Assembly: GCA_024803745.1 (NCBI GenBank)
Contig: JANJXV010000030.1
Span: 5,599,001-5,663,000, forward strand
Origin: Megascapheus bottae
Taxonomy: Eukaryota; Chordata; Mammalia; Rodentia; Geomyidae
DNA: 64,000 nt
Direction of reading: 5' to 3'
The notes under the pieces were generated by a model that was not told the origin of the DNA, did not search any database, and was given only the letters and a program-made list of their open reading frames with translations. Below are positions 35,857 to 46,214 of the stretch, one piece after another; within the stretch, counting starts at the first letter, position 1; each line of letters begins with the position of its first letter. The position numbers and the translations under genes are program-made.

Positions 35857-35968
35857 CTGGTAGAAAAATTCTCAGTTAGCTCTTGGTGGGAGCTCTCTGT
35901 TACTCATAAACCCTGGTAGAAAAATTCTCAGTTAGCTCTTGGTGGGAGCTCTCTGTTACTCACAAACC
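35857..35968 (+). repeat. 56-bp tandem duplication, one mismatch
   Basis: Copy 1 (35857-35912) and copy 2 (35913-35968) both start 'ctggtagaaaaattctcagt' and include 'ggtgggagctctctgttact'. They differ at only one base ('catAaa' versus 'cacAaa' context near the ends, T to C). No microsatellite is present in the unit, so this is a true segmental tandem duplication, recent on the rodent time scale. Confidence 0.93.
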
Positions 35969-36218
35969 CTGTTTCCTTTAAAACAATGTGAAAAGCAAAG
36001 TCTTCACAACATCCATCTTAATGTTTGTTCCCAGTATTAGTGCTCATTTTAAGATCTTATCTCCTTTATTATCTGTCTAGTGGCCTGTAATCAAATCTAA
36101 TCAGACATTTCTAAGAAAATCAGGGTAAAATGAACAACATAGCCCTGTCAATACATGGATGTATCTCTATTTATCAAAAATCAAATCAAATCCCAGTAAT
36201 GTTTCTTATCTCCATATT
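35969..36218. other. Unannotated sequence
   Basis: No gene or repeat recognised. Confidence 0.45.
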
Positions 36219-36439
36219 CTTGATTCCTTTCCCCCTCTACCTCTTCCACTTTCTTCATCCTCTTCCTCCAATTCCCCACTTTTCTCTTTCATTTTTTTCC
36301 TTTTCTTCTCCTCCTCCTTTATCTCTTTCTCTCTCTTCTACTTCTCCTTCACTTTCTCCTCTGTTCTCCCCTTCTTCCCCCTCTTCCTCCTCCTTTTCTT
36401 TCTCTTCATCCTCCTATAATTCTCTTCCTCATTCTTTTA
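36219..36439. repeat. 220-bp polypyrimidine tract
   Basis: This is an irregular C/T-rich run (TTCC, CTCC, CCTTT words) with only scattered purines. It may be able to form triplex (H-DNA). The 142-codon frame through it is almost all Ser, Phe, Pro and Leu and is judged low-complexity noise. Confidence 0.85.
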
Positions 36440-36487
36440 GGAGTTCCTTTTTTCATTCGAAAAGTCAAAATTACATAAAGTCATTCA

Positions 36488-37160
36488 AAGAATGTTCACT
36501 TTCTTTTTTTTGTTTTTTTTCATATATTTTTATTGTAATTAATAGAAGGGTAACATGATATTTGCCAGATAGAAGGTGCATTAATTCACATACATTGATA
36601 CCCTTTCACATGTCTTGGTCCCCATTTCCCTCCCCCCCATCCCCACCCCTCATCTTGTTTTTCCCCATTCCCTATCCAATTTCAAATAAACAAATACAAA
36701 TATATCCGATATATCAGGTAACAAAGTGAGATACTGTAACAATATGACATAACCAAGGGACAGCAAAAGAGATGAGAGATAACATAGTACCTTAAGAACA
36801 ACAATCATTCATTATATGGCTTATGTTTCTATATCCTAGAGATCCTTTCAGTTAGCGTCCTAGTATATGGTCTTTTGTATCTAGGTTTTGCTCTATTGCA
36901 AAGCTCTGCTAGGAGAGCCCAAGGTTTCTACTGATTATGACAAATGAGGGAAACCATTGAGCCTAAGTTCCTTTGAGTCTGGCTTACTTCACTTAATATG
37001 ATCTTTTCTAAGTCTTTCCATTTCCTAACAAATGGGGCAATGTCATTCTTTCTGACAGCAGCATAGAATTCCATTGTGTACAAATACCACATCTTGTTGA
37101 TCCACTCATCAACTGAGGGACATAGCAAAGATATAGAACCAACCAAGAATGTTCACTTTC
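36488..37160 (-). mobile_element. L1 3' end with short 5' inversion and perfect 16-bp TSD
   Basis: The insert 36504-37144 is antisense L1: T-run (A tail) at 36504-36521, 3' UTR to about 36920, then the ORF2 C-terminal region. The duplication 'aagaatgttcactttc' is identical at 36488-36503 and 37145-37160. The outermost 24 bases, 37121-37144, are in the opposite (sense) orientation and match 63521-63543 at 21 of 23 positions. This copy is therefore also 5'-inverted, with about 7 bases of L1 missing at the joint. Confidence 0.93.
36928..37120 (-). pseudogene. L1 ORF2 C-terminal fragment
   Basis: The minus-strand frame carries the conserved end of L1 ORF2 protein: a 'PSVDEWINKMWYLYTMEFYA' stretch, then the 'KWKDLEKIILSEVSQTQR' motif and the terminal residues 'MVSLICHNQ' before a stop. 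Only the last 60 or so codons remain, without endonuclease or reverse transcriptase domains, so it is inactive. The first residues of the open frame, upstream of 37120, come from the inverted 5' piece and are not L1 protein. Confidence 0.9.
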
Positions 37161-37794
37161 AAATGTACATTTGGGATGTATTACCACTGTCTACCACCAC
37201 TTGTCTGAAAAAATACTTGGGTACCTGGACAAGCTAACATTTTCACTGCTGATTCCTTCCTTTCAGTAACTTCCACTGATGAAGGCCACAAATAACATAA
37301 ATACTATCACTGCATGGCACGGTACTTGGGTTTTTGTGGACATTGTGAATCTATAGTGTTTGCACTTTTCAATTAAAGCAACTTCCAACTTCCAGCAAAA
37401 GTCTTATGTTGAATAGGAATTCCAACATCATAGGGTCTAAGCCAATGAAATAGTATTTCTGTTTGATACTGGAATGTAATTCCCAAACAGAAAAGCAGCT
37501 CTTTAGACCTGACAAGAACTGTTTATTTTTAATGTTATTGTTGTACAAAGGAGTCACCCTTTAACAAAGCAGTTTATGAATATATCTTAATCAGTGTCTC
37601 CACTTTCAATATTCTCGTCCATTCCCCCCTCACCTCTTTCCTCTTCACTCTTCCTAACGTTATAGCACATACATTAGATTTTTGACTGCATTCTTCTCCA
37701 ATCCAGATAACTGAGATAGATTTGCAAAGGAGAATACACAACTTTCAATGGCCAGGAATATTTCAACTTCTACTTACTTATCAAATTTTGTGAT
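37161..37794. other. Unannotated sequence
   Basis: No gene or repeat recognised. Confidence 0.45.
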
Positions 37795-37862
37795 GTTGAG
37801 AATCAAATTCAGGGCACTGCATGGTAGGTAAGTTATAAGCCTCTGAGCTATACGTTCAGTCT
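37795..37862 (-). mobile_element. Possible ID-like SINE fragment, antisense
   Basis: 'tgagaatcaaattcagggca', 'tggtaggtaagttataagcc' and 'tctgagctatacgttcagt' follow the antisense order of a tRNA-derived SINE (B box, then A box). It is short and diverged. Confidence 0.45.
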
Positions 37863-40800
37863 TGGGTGAACCAATGATTCTTGAACTCACCAGAAATGCA
37901 GATGAAAAGCAAAACGGTGCTATGGCACAGGAGCTAACATGCTTCTGTTCTCCATCTCATTTGTCGTCAGCACTGAACATGGTGTGACTAATGACAGGAA
38001 AGAATGCAATTGACAAGATCTTTACCTCACGGAGTCTGTAGTTTAGATGACCGAACTGTCTTGACACCACTCTAGTAAGTGCTTCTAAAGAGCGAGAAGT
38101 AGATGGTGTGAATTCTCCCTTCAAAATTCTAGCTCCAACATTCACAAGGAATGACTGTGAGTCGGGTGAAAATTCTCTCAACTTCAACTCCTCGGTATGC
38201 CAAATCGGAGAATTCCCTTTCACTTCCTGATAGGATAGAATGACGAAGTGTGCCGACCCTTGTGAACTATTTACTCTGTGTGACTGGTACAGGGTAGAAT
38301 TCATACATGATTGATATGGAGAGACTAATTCATATACTAGTACTATAAATGTCACAGGTTATGAATTTCTGGTTCATATGTTGTACCCTGGCCATACCAA
38401 TTGAATTTTAAATCCATATTAACACACATAATTTTCTTCATAATGAAATGACAAATGTACAATAACACTGCCTTTACTATTACATTCATATGCCAAGTTG
38501 AACATGTTGCAGAACAGAAGGCAGTTGAAGACCAAGTAGTGCCTTATCACCTTAACTTACTAAGCAAGGAGGGCCCCAAGCAAGTACAGGCCAGTCCATC
38601 TCCCGGGTTGCTCTTGAAGTCCTTTGTCTCAGGATCTGTTTCTTGGGAAACTTACATCGAGACCATAATCCTGTTTCTCTTTTTTACTTAATTTTTCACA
38701 TTCTATATTGCTGAAAGGAATATGAATTCATGGCACAACAGAAACCATTCTACATGAATGACTCATTAATTATAACTAATATTACTAGGAATTTACTTAA
38801 TGTGGGACACAATTCTCAGAACCTTCAATTATCAATCTTGTGAGGAAGCTTCCAAAAATGAAATTAAAGGTTAGTACATTGTCTTCCAACTGTCTCAATT
38901 CAACATTTAGTACTTCCGCTAGGGGACAGTTTCCCTACAGCCAATGAGGAAAATTCCATTTTATTCTCATTTTCTAATCCAGGTCACTGAATGATGTTTC
39001 ATCCATGTTATGTTGTCTTCACTGTAAGAAGACTCACCAATCCAAATGTATTAATTCTTATACCTTGTGAGGGTTTTCAAAACTCAGAGATTAGCCAATT
39101 AAAATTAAATTTGCTTTGTAACTGGGAATCTTTATTATGCCAAAAGACATAGGACCTTCTTTTCATGGCAGTGTGTGTACATACACTCGCATACTTCCTT
39201 GTATGTGATGTAACATTCAGCAAACACTGGAAGTGTCAGACACCAATAGACAGATTCTTTGCTTCGCAAATTAACCTAATGGCTCAGTAAAAATAAATCA
39301 GTGGTCTTTATTTTGTTTACAACTTTAAGGAACGTGTGTCTCCATGTTTGTGCATATGCAATTTTGTTTTTTAATTGGAGAGTCTCAGTTCCAGTAAGCA
39401 TTACTCTGAGGACCAGAGAGGAGATTAGAATCCATGAATGGGAAAAGAAAATTAGATTAGCACATGGGAAATTCTTTAACTTTAAGGCATAAGAAACCCT
39501 ACTGCTACAATTAAAAAAAAGAAACCTGTGGCTTAAAATGCATGTCTGAACAGATTATGAGCAAATCAGAGACATCTGTGTTATGTAACAAAAGAAAAAC
39601 TTTACTTTTCATTGTATACTCCATCATTTATGGAAATCGCATTCTTTTGACTTATTTTCTAGTTGGTTGTGATGATTTACTTTATTTCAGGTGTCTCTGA
39701 AAACGCGGACTAATCCAACTGTCTAAGTACCTCATGTATACTGTGGATTTGGTAGAATATTACTTGAGAATGCTCAGTCTAATACTTGCTTTCTCTAGTA
39801 ACCTGACACTGAACCACACACTCCAAGTGATGCTACCTCTCCTTCGTGGTCTTGTCTGCTTGGCTTCAAATTCATATTTACAGTGGCTATGTTAAGTCTC
39901 AAATTCTGAGTCATTAGATGTTGAGGCTACTTTTGTAACATTTGTTTTTTGATATTCAGGTTCATTGCCTATCCTGGCTCTTGGATTTTTTTTTACTATC
40001 TTGGCAACACTCTCATAAATCATTACAGTTATTGGAAAAAATATTCTGATATATTTGATTATGTGTGAAAAACATTGAAGGTTTTTTTCTTTTAGTCTCA
40101 TCAAATTATTTAACCAAATTCAAATAATTCACTATTATATATCACGATAAAGGGAAGAAATATAATTTTGGGTACATTTATAACTGTTGGCTCTTGCAAT
40201 CATGGAAAGTCTAGAATGGCAGATTCTGGATCTGCTTAGACATCCACGACTAATGAGAAAGTAAGCCACTGGTGGATGAAGAAAAGACAAACAAGACTGG
40301 GGACAGAGTGAATTGCTGGAACATTTCTGCTCATTCACTCCATGAACACCAAGTGAGTGACCCCACGGCTCTTAACAGACCCATTAGCCTTCTGAATCCT
40401 AAAGAACAAGTCAAGAAGGAAGGAATGAGACAGCAAATATCATCAGTAACCAAGCGAAGCTGTGCCTCTGTGCAGTTTCAACTCCTGTAACTTCCCACAG
40501 ATAGAGAAAACCCGGAGGGTTCTACCATCAGTGCTGTGGAGATTTCTTCCATGCTGCTTAATTCCTCTTCCCATCATCATCTGATTTAAGACTTAATCTA
40601 CTTCATAAACTAAGCTTTCACCAGCTTTGAGACATGCTGCCTAATGTGGTTTTTCATGCTTACAAAGATTTGAAGGAAAAATTATCCTTGAAAAAGGCAA
40701 GAAATAAAAATCTTGAGGTGATGAAAAGAAGTATTTATTTAGAAGGTTTTCTGTTTTGTGATAAGACATCATCACTAATATGTAGGTTTGTACATGAAAA

Positions 40801-42142
40801 AAATAAACATGGAGTAAGTACCCTCAGGCATGGGAACTGATATATTATTGTATCTGTTGCTTCACTGCAATACTTTTTTCCAAAAGATAGCTTATGCAAT
40901 AAGAAAAATGGGCAATTTCTATATTTTCTATGTAATATTTATAATTATGTACCTTACATTTTAGATGCTCCATATTTAATGTTTAAAATTGCAATGTCAC
41001 TACCTATAGACAACGTAAGTTTGCATGCCTAATATATCATGAAACTGAATGTAAAATGTACCTTTGGTGTCCGTAGAAAAGTTCCTCATTTTTCCAGCAT
41101 GTATCAGTTATGGCTTGCTTAGGTTACTGCATAATTGGGATGTCCAAACATTTGATGACTATCAACAGATTTTGCCAACCAATTAAACTAACAAATTAAA
41201 TAAGAGCAGAATGATATGGAAACTTTAGCATTTTATTAGTCATTGGGAACAACACAGACCTGAGAAAATCATAAAAATTTAAGCTGTTCTAATAATTTTA
41301 GCTCTTCATTTGATTATAAATACATAGGTAGACTTCAAGGATTAATATTATGGAAATAATGATGAGTTTGGAATCAATGCAAGAGGCATGAACTTATGCA
41401 CTAATAAAATATATTCAATTTGTTTTTTTAAAAAATCTGAAATATATACATGAAAGACAGCACCAAAGCCTGTCTTAGCTTCAGATCTGGGGCCAAAATA
41501 ACCAAACAAAACTTGGTAGCATTTGGAACTATAAGCATATTTAGCAAATCTTGCTGTCTGACATTTACACTACTTACATGATCCAGGAACTTGGAAACGA
41601 AGCTATGAACTAAAGAATTAGCCTCAGACCAGCTATTTCCCTGAGGTTCTTTGTCTAAGTTAAATATAGTCTCGCTATCCTCAGAGTTCGGTTCAAAAAG
41701 GATCTGCACATTTCAGGATCATACAATCAATATACGTCTATGAAAACCAACAACTAACATAAAAACCATCATCTCAATTCTACCATATGAAATAATAAAA
41801 AAGGCAAACTGAAAAAAATATTAAAGGGAGCTATAGGAAAATGCTCTCAGAGCTGAATAACAAAACAGTTGAAAATCAAATGCCTGAACCAAGTGAGTTC
41901 CTTGTCCTTGAACTTACTGAAGAGACCATTGAGCTCCCTAAGCTGCAGAAGGCAGTTTACACTGCTGAATGAACTAGAAGGCCTACGGTAGTATGGGAGA
42001 GCAATAAGACCAATTGAAGTTCCCTTATCATTACAGAGAAATAAAATAGTCTTTTCAAAAGAGGAGAGAAATGACTCCAAGCCTAGTATGTTTAGTACAG
42101 AAAACTGAGAATGTGAACAAAATATTGCCTTAAAAAAAGTGC
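37863..42142. other. Unannotated 4.3-kb stretch
   Basis: This is the longest interval in the window with no recognised SINE, L1 or microsatellite. Frames include 132 codons (antisense 37957-38355), 93 codons (antisense 41428-41709) and 77 codons (antisense 41847-42080). None has a recognisable domain or start context. The interval 37980-38110 loosely recalls an ancient interspersed repeat. Confidence 0.4.
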
Positions 42143-42357
42143 TTGTTGCCTGTAGTTTATGCCCCTAGTCCTAGCTCGTTGGCAGTCTGAGAACTGGGGC
42201 TCAACATTCAAAGCCAGGCCCTATAGACAAATCTTCCAGACTCTTATCTCCAATCAACCAGAAAAAAAAAAACCAGAAGTAGAGGAGCGGCTCACATGGT
42301 AGAGAACCAACAGATGACTGAAACAGGAAGTCCTAAGTCTTAAGCCCTGCTCTACAG
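42143..42357 (+). mobile_element. B1-Geo composite SINE, diverged
   Basis: The left unit reads 'gtagtttatgcccctagtcc', 'cattcaaagccaggcc', 'gactcttatctccaatcaac', then an 11-A linker. The right unit reads 'ggagcggctcacatggtaga' and 'gaaacaggaagtcctaagtc'. The 3' tail is lost. Confidence 0.65.
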
Positions 42358-42649
42358 GGCTCTCTGTAGAGTCCGCATTTCAGAACTTTTTTAATACTTT
42401 CATATGATGAATGTGAATGCTCAGGAATTAGACAGAAGAGGAGTAGAGAATATGTTTAAAATGCAGAGTCAACAGTGCAAGTCGATGCAAAGAAATCTAA
42501 CTTTGACATGGAAGATGTATGAGTAGTCTACTTGAAAACATGCAAGTGGAAAGATGTGGTCAGGGGCAAAGCGACTTAAATTTTTTCTGCCATTTGAGAA
42601 TATATTGGTATTAAGTTTTTATGTCATTGAGTAAAAAGAGTAGATGAAA

Positions 42650-43025
42650 ATGTCTGAGATAACCTTACCACAAATAAAAGGAAAATCTATAACCACTAAA
42701 GTAATAAAGGAAAAAAATGGAAACAGGGCATAAGAGAAACTCCTTAATCAATTCATAGATTGGTTAAAGAGAAGTCAAATATAAACAAAGAAAATTAAGA
42801 TCACAGAAATAAATCTATACGCTGTAATCATCACAATGAACAGGAACGGAGTGACGTAAGCAATGAAAAACAAAAGTACTGGGACTGGATTTAAAATATC
42901 CAGCCATATGCTGTTTACATATACATCTAAACTAGAGGAGGCAAATTTGCATCTCAAGAAACAGTGTGCAGTTGGCAAACAGTGAAAACTTAAAAAGGAA
43001 GTTGACAATTGGACCTTGAAAATCA
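42650..43025 (+). mobile_element. Ancient L1 ORF2 fragment, sense
   Basis: Phrases such as 'cacagaaataaatctatacg', 'aaaagtactgggactggatt' and 'ccatatgctgtttacatata' recall the ORF2 5'/endonuclease portion of old mammalian L1s in the right order. Many frame-breaking differences are present. The assignment rests on recalled consensus and is moderate. Confidence 0.4.
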
Positions 43026-43031
43026 TTCTGA

Positions 43032-43405
43032 GGCAGGCACTTCATAGCTCACATATAGTTGTATTGGAGGCTGAAACTGGAAGGATCGTAGTTCCAGGTC
43101 AGCCTGGGTTCAATGGCACAGGCCTGCCTCCCTAGCTACACCAGAGGCTGAGGCCAGAGCCCTGTGAGTAGAGGCCAGCAGAGGCTAAACACCCCCAGAT
43201 TCCCTGGTGTAAAACGATGGCTGTGATGGAGCCTGTGTGCCATGGCAACTACAGTGAAAACAGAAATGTAGGGGGATCACAGTCAGGACACAGGCGGGCA
43301 TGCTGACGTGAACACACACATAATGGGCTAGAAGTAGAGTTCCCTGGCCTTCAGTTCAAACCCCAGCACTATTAAAATTAAAACAGAATAAAAGAAATAA
43401 AATCA
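43032..43405 (+). mobile_element. Old B1-B1-ID trimeric SINE
   Basis: There is a first B1-like unit ('ttggaggctgaaactggaag', 'ccaggtcagcctgggttcaa'), then a second B1-like unit ('atggcacaggcctgcctccc', 'ccagaggctgaggccagagc'). The terminal ID-like unit, near 43327, ends 'cagttcaaaccccagcacta' with an A-rich tail. The layout is the same as at 27650-28090. The middle, 43190-43320, is poorly preserved. Confidence 0.5.
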
Positions 43406-43589
43406 CTTAGGTAAAATGGTATCTTAAGGAAAAAAACGAATAGCTATTAGTCACGTTCTTGCCTCATTAAAGAAATCGTCTCAGCAAACATTCCACTAAG
43501 AAAATATCAGGGTTTGGTAAGGTTTATTAAATGTACAAAAATATAATTTTTATGATTTTTTTTCAGAAGATAGTAAAATTATTTTGAGA
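43406..43589. other. Unannotated AT-rich spacer
   Basis: A short interval between SINEs with no recognised feature. Confidence 0.45.
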
Positions 43590-43814
43590 GCTGAGTGCTG
43601 GTGGCTCATTCCTGTAATCCTAGCTACTCAGAGATCTGATGATCATGGTTCAAAGCAAGTCCAGGCAAGAAAATCTATGAGACTCTTATTTCCAATGAAT
43701 CCCCCCAAACAAACAACAAACGGAAGTGGTCCTATGGCTCCAACAAATAGAGCACTAGCTTTGAGCAAAACAACTCAGGGACAAGGCCCAGGAATCCATG
43801 GTCAAGCCCTATGA

Positions 43815-43816
<2 letters not shown>
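43590..43816 (+). mobile_element. B1-Geo composite SINE
   Basis: This is a good copy: 'gctggtggctcattcctgta', 'cctagctactcagagatctg', 'tcatggttcaaagc', the linker 'gactcttatttccaatgaat', then the right monomer 'cggaagtggtcctatggctc', 'agagcactagctttgagcaa' and 'gggacaaggcccaggaatcc'. Its 3' end passes straight into (GA)n, so the A tail appears to have been replaced by the microsatellite. Confidence 0.8.

Positions 43817-43861
<45 letters not shown>
43817..43861. repeat. (GA)n microsatellite between two SINEs
   Basis: About 22 GA units bounded by the 3' end of one B1-Geo SINE and the 5' end of the next. Confidence 0.95.
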
Positions 43862-43864
<3 letters not shown>

Positions 43865-44115
43865 GGTGGGTGCCAGTGGCTCACACCTGCCATCCTAACT
43901 ATTCTGGAGGCTAAGATCTGAGGATCACATTTGAAGCAGGAATGGCCAGGAGACTCTTATCTTCAATAAGCTACAAAAAAAAAGAACTGGAAGTGGTGCT
44001 GTGGCTCAAGTGGTAGAGCACTAACTTTCAGCAAAGAGAAACTCAGGGACAATAGACTCAGGACTACTCCAGCCTCAGGACTCATGCACACTAAGGAAGC
44101 AAGAAGACAAAAAGC
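43865..44115 (+). mobile_element. B1-Geo composite SINE, second of a tandem pair
   Basis: The same orientation and architecture as 43590-43816: 'gtgccagtggctcacacctg', 'ggaggctaagatctgaggat', 'gactcttatcttcaataagc', an A-run, then 'ggaagtggtgctgtggctca', 'agtggtagagcactaacttt' and 'aaactcagggacaatagact'. The tail is A/G-rich. Differences from the first copy are numerous, so it may be an independent insertion and not a recent duplication. Confidence 0.8.
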
Positions 44116-45087
44116 GAAAGCCCTTCATGATTTTACTTTTTAATATTCAAAGACATAAAAAGTGAAATAATGCAAAGGGACATTATACCATCTTTAATAA
44201 GTCTGATTTCATTTTATAAGTTTAATTTAATTTACTGAATCTAATATAATAATGTTACTAAATCTTTAATGAAAAGCAAAATATAAGAATGTACAGCACA
44301 TTCAAGTCACATTTGTCACCTATGACTTGCTTACCATCAGAACTTGTCAAGAAATTGATAAGATTCCATATCTAAATCATAGCAGTGAATCCGTAATACT
44401 GAATTTTTATTTTTTTCTTGAATACAAATTTCTATTATGCAGATTTTTATTCTGATTTATTTGCAGCATATGAAAGCATGCAGAAGTAATAAAGTATAAC
44501 AAGTCTGGCAATATATTTTTTCTAAAAATGTTGCAAACCGACACTGTACCACTGCGTGTTAAGGAGCACATTAAAACTTGGTGAGGTTAAGATGTGAATT
44601 TATTTCAAAAAGCATTCCGATGATGCAGTGTAATGCTAAGAAATAAAGAAATAAAAACATTGAAGCTTGTTTGCCACCATAGCATATAGTAAAGAGACTA
44701 CTGAAAAACGATAGCTCATCTCTCTTAACTTTGTTGGTCTCCTAAAGAATCAAAGAGAGACCATATTACTAGATGACTGCCTGCAATTTTGAGAAGAGTA
44801 GATTGATGATACACGTTCACAAGACTGGTCACATTCTAATCGCATGGGAGAAGCATGTGAAGGAGTTTTCCTCTGATGGAGTCAGTCATGTAGGAATTCC
44901 AGTAGAATTCCTGGTTACTGGCTGGCCTTTACCTGCCTGGTTGTTGTTGCTGCTTTTAATAGCAGGATTTCTGACACAAAACAAATAAAGCAGGAGTTAT
45001 GATTCAGTGGCATGTAGTTGGTGGGAGGGTCTGTATATCTGCAGCTGACTATTTAAAATATTTGGGGAATGAAAATATAGGTAACTC

Positions 45088-45088
<1 letters not shown>
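44116..45088. other. Unannotated sequence
   Basis: No gene or recognised repeat. Confidence 0.45.
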
Positions 45089-45143
<55 letters not shown>

Positions 45144-45192
45144 GGGGTGGAGGGAGGGAGATAGAGAGGGATGAGGGAGGGAGGAGAGAGAG
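45089..45192. repeat. (GT)n followed by G/A-rich tract
   Basis: GT repeats (45089-45136, with a GCGT interruption at the left) are followed by a purine-rich stretch of GAGAG and GGGAGG words to 45192. Confidence 0.9.
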
Positions 45193-45395
45193 AATTCTGG
45201 GCTTGGACACATGGTCTGAGCATTGTCACTCTATGCTGGCATTCTACCATTTGAGCCACAGTTGTATTTCCAACTTTTTAGTGGTTGTTTGTACATGAGT
45301 CTCACTTGACTTTCTTTCCTGGGCTGACTTCAAACTGTGATCATCAGATTTTGGGACTCTTGAGGAATTGAGAAGTGTGAACCACTGCAGCCCAG
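45193..45395 (-). mobile_element. B1-Geo composite SINE, antisense
   Basis: The plus strand runs 'ttctgggcttggacacatgg', 'tctaccatttgagccacagt', 'tttttagtggttgtttgtac', 'gagtctcacttgactttctt', 'tcaaactgtgatcatcagat' and ends 'accactgcagcccagc'. That is right monomer, linker, then the B1-like unit in antisense order. Confidence 0.7.
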
Positions 45396-45858
45396 CTATA
45401 CATCATTTTTAAGTTCCAAAGGTGAACCAGACAACCAGGCATTTAACAGCATAACAATGCAGGGATATAAAATAACCTTTACAAACACTATGTGGAGGGG
45501 TGTATGTTAACTGGATTAGGAAACACATTTTATGCCAATCTGCCAATAGCCTCTACTCACCTAATATGTTATTAACCCAGTATATATGCATTGTACTGTG
45601 GACCGGATACTGTGCAGGTAAGACTTTTTAAAAAGTCTACAAATAAACATCTTCAGTTCCTTGCATGAAACACTTGAAGATCAAAGATAGTTATCACCAT
45701 CAGTAACCCAGAGCTGATAAGTTCAGACTTCCTCCTCACAGCTTTCAAAAGATACGAGGTGCACGCAGATTAATTTATAGGATTATAGGTAACTTTAGAA
45801 AAAAATAAGAAAGTATGTCGAGGAAAAAACGAAACGTAGCACTTATACGAAATTTAAT

Positions 45859-45861
<3 letters not shown>

Positions 45862-45907
<46 letters not shown>
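45862..45907. repeat. (GT)23 microsatellite
   Basis: Uninterrupted GT for about 46 bases. Confidence 0.95.
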
Positions 45908-45909
<2 letters not shown>

Positions 45910-46103
45910 TAACCTTAAGCATGTACCATAAAGTATTCTTACTAGTGAAAGTGGGGTTTTGAGGGTATGAAGAATTAGGTCACTGAGCTCAAATGAAAAT
46001 AAATGTAGCTCCAGACATGCAGTGAAAATTGCACAGCTGTTTCAGTAATTGCAAAACTTCCTTATCTTAGCAAATACTTCAGTATATTTCACCAGTACAA
46101 TTT

Positions 46104-46141
46104 TAAATAATAAATTGTTAAGTAAAATAATAAATTGTTAA
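46104..46141 (+). repeat. Short AT-rich tandem duplication (20-bp period)
   Basis: 'aaataataaattgttaa' is repeated at 46105 and 46125 with a 'gt' spacer and near-identity. Confidence 0.85.
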
Positions 46142-46214
46142 ATAGTCTGCAAATGAAGAGAATAGAATTCCATGCACTGCTATTAACGTAATGTATTAAC
46201 TGTAATGTAACGTG

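Noticed and set aside
36400..36442. Polypyrimidine run followed by 'ttttagg', resembling a splice acceptor
   Set aside because: The tract is about 220 bp of low-complexity C/T and no open exon-like sequence or donor follows, so a chance acceptor motif is expected.
36130..36558. Longest open frame of the window (142 codons)
   Set aside because: It is mostly Ser/Phe/Pro/Leu encoded by the polypyrimidine tract and ends inside an antisense L1 tail. No domain.
37957..38355. 132-codon antisense frame
   Set aside because: No recognised domain, homologue or flanking signals. The area loosely recalls an ancient interspersed repeat.
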